A stretch of DNA of 64,000 nucleotides from Trema orientale (taxonomy: Eukaryota; Streptophyta; Magnoliopsida; Rosales; Cannabaceae), in contig JXTC01000038.1 of the NCBI GenBank assembly GCA_002914845.1, positions 1,019,611-1,083,610 on the forward strand, read 5' to 3'. Of this stretch, positions 1 to 11,400 are shown piece after piece. The notes beneath the pieces were generated by a model. The model was not told the origin of the DNA. It was given only the letters and a program-made list of their open reading frames with translations, and made no database searches. Both the position numbers and the translations under genes were made by a program. The stretch's first letter is position 1; each line of letters begins with the position of its first letter.

Positions 1-239
1 GATAGTAGATTTTGCCCTTTTGTACAATTAAGCATAATTTTCCTTTTGCTATTTAAGGACCTGTACTGTGCTTCTTCAACTCATGTCTTCCAGGACGAAA
101 TTTCTAGATCTAAAAAGAAAGTGGCTCTAAGGAAGAGAGAAGGGTTTTTCATAGTTTTATCTTGTTTCTTCTTCTAAGCTTGAGGGATTCAAGCTCTAAC
201 CAAAAGCGGGAGTTTCTTGGATCTTTTTTAGCTCGGAGA

Positions 240-3200
240 AAGTGTTATATTTTTTCAAACCAGAGAGCTATAGCTTGGCCGCACCACTGAGGCTCAGTGG
301 CCCGGGCCAACCAGAGAGTCCTACGTGGCTACATAATACCATGGCGCAGCAGCGCAACGATCGTTTTATGGAAAAATTATATTTTTTTTTTCAGAACGAG
401 TATTTTGATCCACCTTGCAGCAATTCCAAAACCTACTAAAAAAGATTCTAATGCATTGAAGGTCGAGAGAATGAAACATAAAGAGGATGAACTTATATGT
501 CATGGACACATTCTCAACATGTTGTCATAATGCCTCTATGATTTTTACATTGATATAATGTCTGCTAGAGAAACCTCGAATGCACTAGAATTCAAATACA
601 AGGCTGAGGAGGAAGGTACCAAGAAATTTTTAATTTCAAAATATTTTGATTTTAAAATATTTGATGATAAACCACTTATGCCTTAAGTGCATGAATTGCA
701 AGTCATTGTTAACAAACCAAGGGCTATTAGAATTGAACTTCCAGAAACTTTTCAAGCTAGTGCATAACTACAAAATTACCATCATCTTGGAAGGGTTATA
801 GGAAAACGATTCTTCATAGTTCCGAAGATTTTTCTTTGGAATAAAATTAGAGACACCTTCGAATTGAAGAGGAATCGAGGGAAAGAGATAAAAATAAAAA
901 TTCTCATTCTTATGACGGCAAGTCAAAGGCCAATGCTATGAACAAGCCCAATCAGGCCAATAAAGGCAACCAAAATAATGGAAGATCGCTAGGTCCTAAA
1001 AAAGATCAAGGGAAATTCAATTGATCCCATAATAACAACAAGAAAAATAGAGGTGCTTTATCTGTGGCAAACCAGGGCATTATACACGGAAATGTAGATT
1101 TCAAAAGAAATCAAATGAAGAACAAACAACAAAGGTGAACTTCGTGGAAGATAACGAGGAGAGTATCGCTACTGTGAGTAAAATTAATGCTATACAAGGC
1201 AAAATTCAAGGCTACACATATGATACTTATGCCAGTTCATGTCTCGTATGATAAATCTTTATTCAAAATCTATCATGAGGTGAATGATGGACAAGAGATT
1301 CATATGAGAAATGAAAGATACTCCAAAGTGAATGGCAAAAGAAATATAGACCTTATTTTCATTTCAAGAAAGGAAATTACCTTAGCCAATATACTTCATG
1401 TTCTTAACATGAATAGGAACTTAGCCAGTAAGGATTTGTTAGGAAAACTTGGGATTAAAATTGTGTATGAATGGAAAAAATTAATTCTATCCCAAAATAG
1501 TGCTTTTATTAGGAAAGACTATTCTTGTGATGGAATGGTCAAATTATGTACTGTTGATAATGGTATTAATAATAAGAATGTTTTTTCTACTTACATGGTT
1601 AACTTTGTTTCTTTATGGCATGGTAGATTATACATATTGATTTAACTACTAATAAAAGAATGATCAAATCTGATCTACTTTCTTGCGATGTTGATAAATT
1701 TAAGAAATGTAAAATATATGTAAAATATAAGATGGTAAAGAAACTTTTTCCTAGTATTGAAAGATCATTTGAATTATTAGATCTTATTCATTATGATATT
1801 TGTGAATTGAATTATATATTAACAAGAGGTAGTAATAGATATTTTATCACTTTCATTGATAATTGTTCTAGAGTTACCTATGTTTATTTGATAAAACATA
1901 AAGATGAGGCTTTTAATGTGTTTAAAGTCTATAAACCTGAGCTTGAAAATCAATTAGGAAAAAAGATTAAAATGCTTATAAGTGATAGAGGTGGAGAATA
2001 TTTTCCTAATGAATTTATTGTGTATTGTGAAGAATATGGCATTATACATGAGAAAGCTACATCACGTATACCTCAACAAAATGGTTTAGTTGAAAAGAAA
2101 AATAGAACTTTTTCTGAGATAATAAATGCTATGGGTTAAATGCAGAATGACCTTTTAATTTATGGGGTGACTTCTTACTGCATGTTATACTATAAATAGA
2201 AATTTTATAATAAAAAAAATTCTACATATGAGTTATGGAAAGGAAGAAAACCCAATATATGGTATTTCAAAGTGTGGGGGTGTTTTGCATATTATAAAAA
2301 TAATAATCTTAAAAAGAAAAAGGTGGGTCCTAGAGTGATTAGATGTACTTCTATAGGATATGCTACAGATAACAAAGCATATAGACTCTAAAATTTAGAG
2401 TCAAATGTAATAGTAGAATCCAGAGATGTGGAGTTCTTTGAGCATTTGTTTACTTCTGGGAATAAATCTCAAATTGAAACTTCTGTTAGTGGAGGGTCAC
2501 ATGTGGAGACATCCTCTAAGGTTGTTGAGCAACCTAGTGAACCTCAGAAAGCAAGAGAGTTTGAAAAACAAAAGAATTAGGATATGAAGAAATAGATTCT
2601 CAACTTATTTCTTTTTACCTAGTAGAAGGAATTAGGGAGAAAGTCATAAGACCAGTTCCTATCGTTCGTCAAGTTGAAAATGATCCTAAAACTTATAAAG
2701 TAATTATGTCTTCTAGAGATTTTGCTTTTTAGAAAGATGCTATAAATGATGAAATAGATTCTATTATATCTAACCATACTTAGAAACTTGTTGATTTACC
2801 TCCTGGCTCAAAACCTACAAGTTGTGGTATAAGAAATTTGATTATACTATACTTTCTAATGGTTTTGTCATAATATTGCTGATAAATGTCTACATACAAA
2901 ATTATGTAATGATCATGTATTGATGACATGTTAATTGTGAGCAATGAAATAAAAGATATAATAGATACAAAGAGGTTTCTATCTTCTATATTCAAGATAA
3001 AAGATCTTGGACAAGTAGATACTATCTTGGGTATCAAAGTGAAATGAGATAGTTTAGATTATATACTTAGTCAATCCCATTACATAGAGACAGTGTTGAG
3101 CAAGTTCAACCACTAGAAAATAAAAGAGGCTAATCCATCTTTTGACCCAAGTATAAAACTTGTCTAGAATGATGGAAGGGTAATAACTCAACTTGAGTAT

Positions 3201-4660
3201 GCAAGTGCTATGGGTAGCCTACATTTACTATGCAGTGTATAAAACTAGACATTGCTTTTGCAGTTAGTAAACTAAGTAGATTTATTTGCAATCCAACTAT
3301 TGAACATTGGAAAGACATTGGAAGAGTTCTTGGTTACCTTAAGAAAACTAAGAATCTTGGCCTACACTATTCAAAGTTTCATATTATGTTAGAAGGATAG
3401 AGTGATGCTAGTTGGATATCAAATGTTGGAGATAAAAAATCTACTTTTGGTTGGGTATTTACTTTAAGATGAGGTGCTGTTTCTTGGAAATCTAAGAAAC
3501 AAACCTGTATTACACACTCAACTATTGAATCATAATTTGTTGCTTTAGCTAAAACAGGGAAAGAGATTGTGTGGCTTAGATATTTACTTTTAGAAATTCC
3601 TTTGACTTCAAAGAATTTAACTTCTACCTCTATAGTATGTGATAGTGAAGCCACTTTAGCAAGAGCATATAGTGAAGTATATAATGGAAAGTCTAGATAT
3701 ATTAACCTAAGACATGAGTATGTGAGAACAATTAATTAAAAGTGGAATTATTTCTCTGGCATTTGTGAAAACTAGTGAGAATATGGTTGACCCTTTTACC
3801 AAGCCACTTATGAGAGAATTGGTTAAGCTTGGTTAAGTCAACATCAAGAAGGATGGGACTTAAACTTCTAGACTAAATAGATCTATCAATAACATAAACA
3901 ATATTTGATACTACAAAATGAGTAGTCTTAAGTTCAAAGGGTACGAAAAAATTATTCATAAGCACTAAATAAACCAATTCTTATCTAAATAAAACAGTGT
4001 TGATTGTTACAATTTGAGGGTTGAGTTTTAAACTCTTAAATGAAGTCCAGTCAAGAATGACAAGCATCTAAAATGTAACAATGATGTTGGAAGCACTTCA
4101 CCTATGTGAACAAGGTGGTGCCGTCTCAATTGAGAGTTGGAGTTTCTCTCATAAAAGTTCATAAATCAGGATAATCACATGGCCATTTAAAGTGCAAAGC
4201 AAGTATCGTGTGGATTTTAAGAACACAATAGTATTTATGTGTATGGTGTTACCATATTTGGTACAAAGAATAACTTGTTCAAAGCATTTATAGCTACCAA
4301 AGATTTTGGCTAATACCTTATAATGCTTGTACTAAAGTAAGGTTCAAATCGAAAAATACTGTACTATACTTATTTATACTGATTTATTTCTGAAAAATAT
4401 TTAATATATTTGAACAAGTAGAGGATTATTATATTTGTTCAAATATATAAAATGAAGCATATGGCCTTACGCGGCCGCATAAGGCCTATAGCGCGGCTGC
4501 ATATAACTGAGGCAAAATATATGTCTCAAACCAGAAAGCCTTGCACAGCCACGCCACTGAGGCTCAGCGGCTTGCGCCAGGACCAGAGAGTCATACTGGT
4601 TGCACAACGATCGTTTCCTGAAAAAATCATATTTTTTCAGAACGAGTGTTTTGAAGAGTT
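240..4660 (+). mobile_element. Decayed Copia-type LTR retrotransposon (fossil 1)
   Basis: Remains of Copia gag and pol lie in the canonical order. A UBN2-like gag region covers about 470-900, and a CCHC zinc knuckle (CGKPGHYTRKC) lies near 1060-1110. An integrase core with a DRGGEYF motif covers about 1770-2130. Reverse transcriptase and RNase H remains run to about 3800, with RT only partly preserved. Related segments at 255-410 and 4525-4653 share the strings GAGGCTCAG, CCAGAGAGTC and AACGATCGTTT and probably mark the two LTRs, although full LTR edges cannot be drawn. The element is old and inactive, with well over ten breaks. Family placement rests on domain order (integrase before RT). 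The lineage within Copia was not determined. Confidence 0.85.
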
Positions 4661-5460
4661 GTGTCTTTTTACAATAGACATAACTGTAAACTAAAATGTA
4701 ATAAAATAGACACATTTATGGACGAAAATAATATAATTTCCTGAGTTCCTTGTGATTTTTTTTTCAAAAATTACAAAGTGTTCTTAATTTTCCTAAGAGA
4801 GTTTTCATTGTTGCTTGGTGCAAACTCTCTAAAAAGATTTTCATATCCTGGAGGTGATTTGCCTAGGTTTTTCCTCTTCAAGCAATCTTACTGAGACGAG
4901 GCAAAGAACTCCTTAAAGAAAATATATTCATATGTGTTTCGAATCTCCAGTTCAAGATTTTCTAACAGGAAGTTCGAGCTACTGTAGCTAAGAAGGATTC
5001 TCATCTTATTGGAGTTAAGGGGAGCCTACCATATTGGAGCTGAGTGAGAAACTTGGCCTACATCAAATTCGTGTCAAAAAAAGTGGATTAACAAATGGTT
5101 ACATCAAGATTATAAAGGGATTTTCTACTTTTTGTATAATTCCAACTTGTATAATTTGACCTTTTTTTTTTATTTAATGAATTTGATTTTACTGGACCAA
5201 GTCCCTTAGATATAGACTAATAGAAATCTTAGTTGAACCAAGTGAAAATCCATTGTGTGATTTTTACCCCTCTTGGTTATTCTTGGTGAACTCTGATTAT
5301 TGTTTGTTTTAATTGGCTAAATTGTGTTTATAGTTGATAATCAACTAAATTTTGGACCTTTAAATCCTTGTTTTTCTTATTGATTACTTGTGATTTGTTT
5401 ATCCAGATTGTGTTCTCTCTTGTTATTACTTGTGATTTTAATGTCGTATCTCTTAATCAA
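4661..5460. other. AT-rich spacer between two Copia fossils
   Basis: No coding region is recognised. It may contain the rest of the 3' LTR of fossil 1 or the leader of fossil 2, but no terminal TG..CA pair or primer-binding site could be fixed. Confidence 0.4.
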
Positions 5461-6880
5461 ATGAAAGTCATTGCAAGTTGTGATATTACTAAAGAAGCTT
5501 AGAATAAGCTTCATATAAAAATGAAAGTATTCGAACTGTTAAGAAATCTAGACTTAGAAGACTTATAACCAAGTTTGACAATCTTATCATGCATGATGGT
5601 AAAACCATATATGATTTTCATGCTCGTATTTATGACATTACTAATGAATCTCATGCCTTGGGTGAGATTTACTCTAATGCTAAACTTGTTAGGAAAGTGT
5701 TATGTTCCGTTCATAAACGATTCAAAGCTAAATTTACTTCTATAGAGGAATGTAGGGATGTTGAGACATTGGACCTGGATGAATTGATCAAATCCTTACA
5801 GACCTATGCGTTGAGCTTGCGAAGATGGAATAGGGACAAACCAGCCACTGGTAAAACTTTGAAATACACCCAAAATGTTGATCAATTTCCAATCGAGCAC
5901 TTTGAAAATCTTGATGAAGAAAAGGTTGCCCTGTTGACCAAAAATTTTGCTAAATTCCTTTAAAGAACCAAGAAGAGATGAAACTCAAATAGGAAGCCCA
6001 AGCAAGGATATCAAAGAAGACATACAGATCAGTTTCCTCATTCTAGCAATCCTCAAAAGCCAAACAAGAAGAATGAGAAGAAGAGTAAAGACATCTAATG
6101 TCAAGAATATGAAGGTTTTGGACACTTTCAAGCCGAATGTGCAAATACTCTTAAGATAAAAGGTGGAGCAATGGATGCACTTCGGATTAAGATCAAAGAT
6201 GAGGCTTCCCTAAGTAACGGTGAAGAAATTGATAATACAAACAACTTTGTTGCTTTTTCATCTTACTCTCAAATACAAGATAAGCTTGTAACTGAGAGCG
6301 AAATATCTGAAGGCTCAGACTCTAAATTTGATGAGAAACAAAAAGCATACAATCAAAAGTAAGCATAGTTTTTGAAGTTGGTGAAAAAAGTGAAAGAAGA
6401 CCAGCAAAAGAACAACCAACTAGAAAAGGAGAAGGATAACTTAAAGGCCAAAGTTAACTCTCTTTCTCAAGAAATGGTTAACAAATAAACCCTGCTGGAC
6501 CTCAAGGAGGAGGAGTTGAACAAGGCTAAGGCAAATATTGAGAGGCTGACTCTTGGTACATCAAAGCTGAATAAGATACTTAGTCTTAAAGAAGCTCACG
6601 GAGATAGAACTAGAATCGGGTTCCTGGGTAGTATTTACACATTTTAAGACAACAATGAACACTCCTTCAACATCTGCGGCAAGAGTGAGCATGATTAAAA
6701 CAATAGTGATCACTCCTAACTGGAGATCCATCAGCACGCAAAAACAGAGTTGCTGCAAAGGTATCACACTTTATATCTATATGTCATTTATGTGGAAAGA
6801 AAGGTCACATATGACCTAAATGTTTTAAATTAAAATTCTACTTGTCTAGAATGATTTAGAGAAATGATAAATCTGTGTTC
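5460..6880 (+). mobile_element. Decayed Copia gag fragment (fossil 2)
   Basis: The segment 5589-5860 reads like the UBN2 gag domain of Copia elements (pattern YDFHARIYDITNES, then LVRKVL, then LDELIKSLQTY). Zinc-knuckle remains lie near 6090-6150 and 6785-6830. A charged, coiled-coil-like stretch lies between them. No integrase or RT follows, so only the gag end survives. It is old, with several breaks. It is close to fossil 1 but its gag sequence differs, so I treat it as a separate insertion. Confidence 0.75.
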
Positions 6881-7726
6881 TTGGTTGATAGTAAAATAGA
6901 GAAAAAGCTTGTTTGGTAAGCAGAGTCACAAAACACTTGCAGAGAACCAAAAAGCTACTTCCAAATAAACACAAATAAACAACATGCAGAACTTTTTACT
7001 AAGGCACTTGACTTTCAAACTTTGACAGACTTAAGAAAGTCAATTGATGTGTGTTCTTTGCAGTAGTTAAGTCTATTTTGTAATAATAAAAAAATATAAA
7101 AAACACAATAATTTTTTTTTAAAAAAAAGGTGAAATTGTTCTGATCTGTATATTTCGTTTGATCATGGTGCATTTCATGAAAATACATTTGTTCAATCAA
7201 TATAATAATTATCATTAATGCACCAGTTACAAACCTACCTTCTCAATGATTGAATAATAAAACGTTAAACACTGGAGTGAAAAATAAATAATGTCAACCA
7301 TACTATAGTAAAAGCATGTTTGGCATGGCTTACAAAGATCTTTTAGGACTCAAAAGTTACTTTTTAGGGTATTTGCATGAATTGTCAGAAGATCTTTTTA
7401 ATGAAACGTGGACCTACTAGTTTTTTCAGAAAGATTTTCTTGAGCTTTTACTTTAGGAAGTAAAAGTTATTCCAAATGGGCCCTAAATTTGTCATATGCA
7501 TTATAAATCGTCTTAATACGTACGAAATTTTATTTATTTAAGAGATTTGGCATGGAATAGCTTTGCGGATTGTTCCTTAGCTTTTTGCTCATGGTACTGT
7601 TTATTTATTTTCTTTTAGGTAAATAATGAAACTATTTATAATCTGTATTAATAAGCTGCTTTATATATATCAATGCTTAATTTCTATTAGTAATATTATC
7701 TTATAAGTACATTTATTAATAAAAAT
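6881..7726. other. AT-rich intergenic sequence
   Basis: Homopolymer-rich and stop-rich on both strands. No gene, RNA or repeat structure recognised. Confidence 0.5.
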
Positions 7727-7745
7727 TAGGTTTTCTCATTTTCTT

Positions 7746-7900
7746 TTTTTTTAAAAAAATGGGACTTAACTAATAACCACCACTTACTACAAATTTAAAA
7801 GAAAATAACACACACACTACCAAGGCTTGAACCCCTGATCCCTCAAACTCACACACACATCTCTCAAAGTCTTAGACTAACTGAGCTAGTCCCAATTGGC
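7746..7900 (-). mobile_element. tRNA-derived SINE with 19-bp target-site duplication
   Basis: Read on the minus strand, the segment begins with a tRNA-like head. An A-box-like TAGCTCAGTTAG lies near 7879-7890 and a B-box-like GGGGTTCAAGCC near 7829-7840. It ends in an A-rich tail (the T run at 7745-7752 on the plus strand). It is flanked by taggttttctcattttctt (7727-7745) and taggctttctcattttctt (7901-7919), a 19-bp direct repeat with one mismatch. Head, tail and duplication together are the signature of an LTR-independent retroposon of the SINE class. The good duplication suggests a fairly recent insertion. Family not named. Confidence 0.8.
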
Positions 7901-7919
7901 TAGGCTTTCTCATTTTCTT

Positions 7920-8575
7920 CCTTGGCCAAAAACTATGTTTCATCTAAAAATCAATATTTTCTAAGTTATTGCTTAAAATTAAAACGATATTATATTTATT
8001 TAGTTGTTTCATTCATTTAGTTTATGTCGGTTATATATTTCGATGACATTTTATTTTAATTTTCTCTAAAACATTATATATTCCTCATATTTTTATTTTG
8101 GCACATTGTTTGGTTTTAATAAACAACATTACGTTGAAAGCCGTATTATTAGATCTCCCAAAAAAATTTAAAAAAAAAAAAAAAGCAACATAATTATTAG
8201 ATATTAGTAGTTGTTCCTATCACATCAGCCACGTAGTACTAAACAAAAATACAAAATGGAGAAGATATTATCGTAGACCTAAGATAAAATAGTTGACGGT
8301 TTTTTCTTTTTTCTTTTTTTTTATTTTAAAAAAAAAAGAAAAAAAAAAGAACGGAAGAAACACTTTTAGTGCTCGAGAATTGCATTGTTTAGATAAACAC
8401 ACAAAAACAGAAAACAAGTAAGCGTCTGAAACAAAACTCCCTCTACTCTCTTCAAATTAGTTACGGTTCTTCTAATAATTAGCTTAGAGAAGTGCCAACC
8501 AAGCAAATTAAGCTAACTAGGTTGGCATTGTCCATTTCTGTTGAAACAAAACCTAATCCTGGCCTATATACACTC
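7920..8575. other. AT-rich upstream region of the RALF-like gene
   Basis: Long A and T runs at about 8160-8185 and 8300-8350. No coding feature was seen. The distal promoter of the downstream gene probably lies here. Confidence 0.45.
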
Positions 8576-8620
8576 AAACCACATATATATATATATACGC
8601 ACTCATTCATATATAGACCT

Positions 8621-8627
8621 TATAAAT
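8621..8627 (+). promoter_or_regulatory. Putative TATA box of the RALF-like gene
   Basis: tataaat lies 70 bp upstream of the ATG at 8697, suitable for a short leader. An AT dinucleotide run at about 8583-8596 lies just upstream and could be confused with it. Confidence 0.5.
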
Positions 8628-8696
8628 ACAAGAATATATCTTAAAAAGGATCAGCCACACATTCAAAGATATATAAGTAATTAACTTATTTCTATT

Positions 8697-9083
8697 ATGG
8701 CTATTTGTGTGTCTAAAGGAGTGATTCTTGTGTGTATGATCAGCTCTCTTGTGTGTGTGCACTTGATTGAGGGTTCATATGCAACAACAATTAGTTATGG
8801 AGCTATCGGAAGAAATAGAGTTCCTGCATGCAGCCCTAAGTATCCGCAAAATTGTGTGAAAATTCCGGTTAACCATTACCAAAGAGGTTGCGAAAGTGAA
8901 GAAGAATGTCGTCAACATCACATACCACCTGCAACAGGAGATGATAAAGGTGAAGATCAAGAGATTGTTGTTGATCATGGACCTGAACATGGTCAAGGTC
9001 ATCCTAATGGCCTGAAGCAGCAGACTTTCAAGATAAGGGGATTCACTTCTGTCATACCTTTTCCTCCGGAGATCAGAGCATAG
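8697..9083 (+). CDS. RALF-like secreted signalling peptide with long C-terminal tail
   Basis: Single-exon gene of 128 aa. Residues 1-28 look like a signal peptide (hydrophobic core GVILVCMISSLVC). The RALF domain follows directly: ISYGAIGR at about 32-39, then four cysteines at 45, 53, 65 and 71. The second pair is in the family's YxRGC-x5-C pattern (YQRGCESEEEC). RALF peptides are apoplastic ligands of FERONIA-type receptor kinases and LRX proteins that control growth and alkalinisation. No dibasic RRxL site for S1P cleavage is present and almost no propeptide lies between signal and domain, as in the short RALF subclass. The YISY motif has T in place of the first Y. Oddly, about 57 residues follow Cys71: an acidic part, a His/Gly part (HGPEHGQGH) and a Pro-ending tail (VIPFPPEIRA). 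Most RALFs end a few residues after the last Cys. The start is chosen as the first ATG, giving the signal peptide. Family call is strong; the role of the tail is unknown. Confidence 0.85.
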   Translation: MAICVSKGVILVCMISSLVCVHLIEGSYATTISYGAIGRNRVPACSPKYPQNCVKIPVNHYQRGCESEEECRQHHIPPATGDDKGEDQEIVVDHGPEHGQGHPNGLKQQTFKIRGFTSVIPFPPEIRA

Positions 9084-9296
9084 CAGAATATCAATGGAAT
9101 ATGCTATTAAAATTCTTAAATATTTCTGCTGTTATATATAAAAATTGTCTCTCTATGTAATTTTATAACCAACCTATTACAAGGTTGAGGGCTGATCCTA
9201 ATAATTCATGTATGAAAGATACTGAAAGAAATTTAATAGTCGTATATATATGAGCTCTTTAACTTAATTTCTTATATATATATATATATAGAAGAC

Positions 9297-9480
9297 TTTT
9301 CAATGGTTACAATTTTTTTGTGACCATAGATGGATACTAAAAAAGTATTGATAGCATTAAATTTTTTTGGTCAGCACTAAATTTTTTTGGCCAACTACCA
9401 AATTAATCACCACCGTAGGATATTAGATCTAATGGCTTAAACTATTGTAACCATCCATGATAAATATTGTTGTAACTATT
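9297..9480. repeat. Possible short inverted-repeat element (MITE-like)
   Basis: GGTTACAA at about 9305-9312 with a nearby CCATAGATGG is mirrored by TTGTAAC and CCATCCATGA at about 9445-9475. The arms are short and imperfect and no target-site duplication was read, so this is only a candidate. Confidence 0.3.
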
Positions 9481-10404
9481 TAAACCAAAGCTTGTATAGT
9501 ACCCATTTTTTTTAATTAAAATTTAATTTTGACCATTATGTTACAAAAATAAATGATAAAATTTATTATCATTGGAATTTATTTCCATACAATTAATTAA
9601 TAACCATTACATTGAACTCTAAGGATCAAAATTGAGAACTAAAATATGTTGTCTTCTCTCCCTGTCCCTTTTTCTGTCCCACCCAATGAGACTTTGACAC
9701 ATCATTTAATAAGTTGACCACTGCTTAGCACACATTGTTAACCTCTGTTAACTATTTCTACTCTTAAATAAAATTAATTTTTTTTAATAAAAGTACCGCC
9801 TCCTTCAACCCTCTACACATCCGAAGTCTGCAACTCATACACATTAATTCAGAGAACCATCTATTTATCCATTGATTGAAACTTTTGAACCCATCCGAAA
9901 ATATGCACGAAATCGATTGAGAACCATTTGCCTGGAACTTATCGATGCCCCACAGAAATATATAGTATAACATTTGAATATTAACAACCTGTAGAATCCA
10001 TGTTCGGAACTATAAATATAATTAGCACTATAGCATATGTAGTCCAACAAGTACAACCCATTCAATCATGTCGTGTTTTATTGGTTTCCGCAAAATGTTA
10101 AGATTTATATTTGGGAATTGAAAGCGGAATTAGGATCCAAGCATGAAACGAAAATATTGCTTTTGACATTGAGTGAGGTTTCTAAAATAGATTTCGACCT
10201 AAAATTTTTGGAATACAGTTTTAAGTTTCAGAATTAGAAGATCTAGTTTGAAGCGCCCGGGTTAAAGCATTATTTCTACGAAACCTTTCCAGAAAAAGAG
10301 AGGAGAAAGGACTCAGACGCTATCTTAACGGCGTTTTTTTTAAGGTTATTTATAAATGATATGTCAAATTATCATTAGTTGGGACAGGATGGGGACACGC
10401 AAAA
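9481..10404. other. AT-rich intergenic sequence
   Basis: No gene or clear repeat recognised. Short frames at 9764-10065 on the minus strand have no family resemblance. Confidence 0.45.
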
Positions 10405-10587
10405 ATAATGCTATTAGGGCACTAATGGTGATTACAATGATATATCAGTCTGTCACTGGCTAATCATAATTATAATTCAAGTAGAGCACATATGGATCTC
10501 GTTTATTAATTAAATCATCTAATAATAGACAGACATGTCATTGTGGTGCTGGACACCACTGGTACTGGTACCGTACTGCATTGCTCC
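10405..10587. mobile_element. Mutator-like MITE, family A, copy 1
   Basis: About 183 bp, related over its whole length to 37120-37299 and, less fully, to 55190-55364. Shared core strings include CACTGGCTAATCATAATTAT and TTTATTAATTAAATCATC. The terminal inverted repeats are degraded here. Flanks acacgcaaaa (10395-10404) and acaggcaaaa (10588-10597) form a 10-bp target-site duplication with one mismatch, the size expected of Mutator-like elements. The copy shows more changes than the one at 37120, so it is probably older. Non-coding. Confidence 0.75.
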
Positions 10588-11400
10588 ACAGGCAAAAGGT
10601 GAGAGTTGATCTGGTTCCCAAAACTGATTTTCCTTCTATAGAGAGTAAAACAAATCCCTATTGTACTTGTTCCCGTATGTAATACATATTTATAAATACT
10701 TATTCTTGGTACTATAAACTCTGCCGATCGGAATTAGTTGCTAGCTACCACTTTAAAATGAAGAATATAGATTGTACGTACTTTTTTGACAAATATTTTG
10801 AATTTGCTTGATTTCTTCTCTAATTCTTTTTCTCACTGTACGGCTCTATTCATTCAAAAACATTGATTAGGGAAATCCAATTTTCGAAAGGAAAAAAATG
10901 GAAAGAATCAAGTCCAATTTTAATAAAGTGGCTTCACTCAATAGATATCAGATGGATTCGTGTTCTTTTTGTAACTGTTCACATTTTTATCTTTTTTTTT
11001 TTAGAACACATTTTTATCTCTTTTGTGACTACCTATCTGCAATATATTTCAGTCCCAGATTTTTAGTAAAATTAATAAAATATATTTGGTTTTCTTGTTT
11101 CTTTTTAAATTAAAATGTACGCCGGTTTGACTACTAAATTTTAAGTTTCTATTTTAATTTGATTAAATTTTAGCTTTTGACGGGTACTTTTATGTTCTTT
11201 TTGTAAAAAGTTAATAATAAAATTTGAATAAGGGCAGAATTTGTCTATAAATTGAAATCCAAATGAATTATTTTGTTATTTTTATAAACTAATTACAGAT
11301 GGATATTGTCCAATTTAGCCAAAGTCGAAGGAAATTTTATTTCAGTTATCTTAAAATTAATTCTTTGAAACTTTGCTACTAATAATACTACCATCACGAA
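10588..11400. other. AT-rich intergenic sequence
   Basis: Short frames only, with no recognisable product. No inverted or direct repeats noted. Confidence 0.45.

Noticed and set aside
7829-7890. tRNA gene
   Set aside because: A- and B-box-like strings are present, but no acceptor stem pairs, and the 19-bp duplication plus tail show a SINE.
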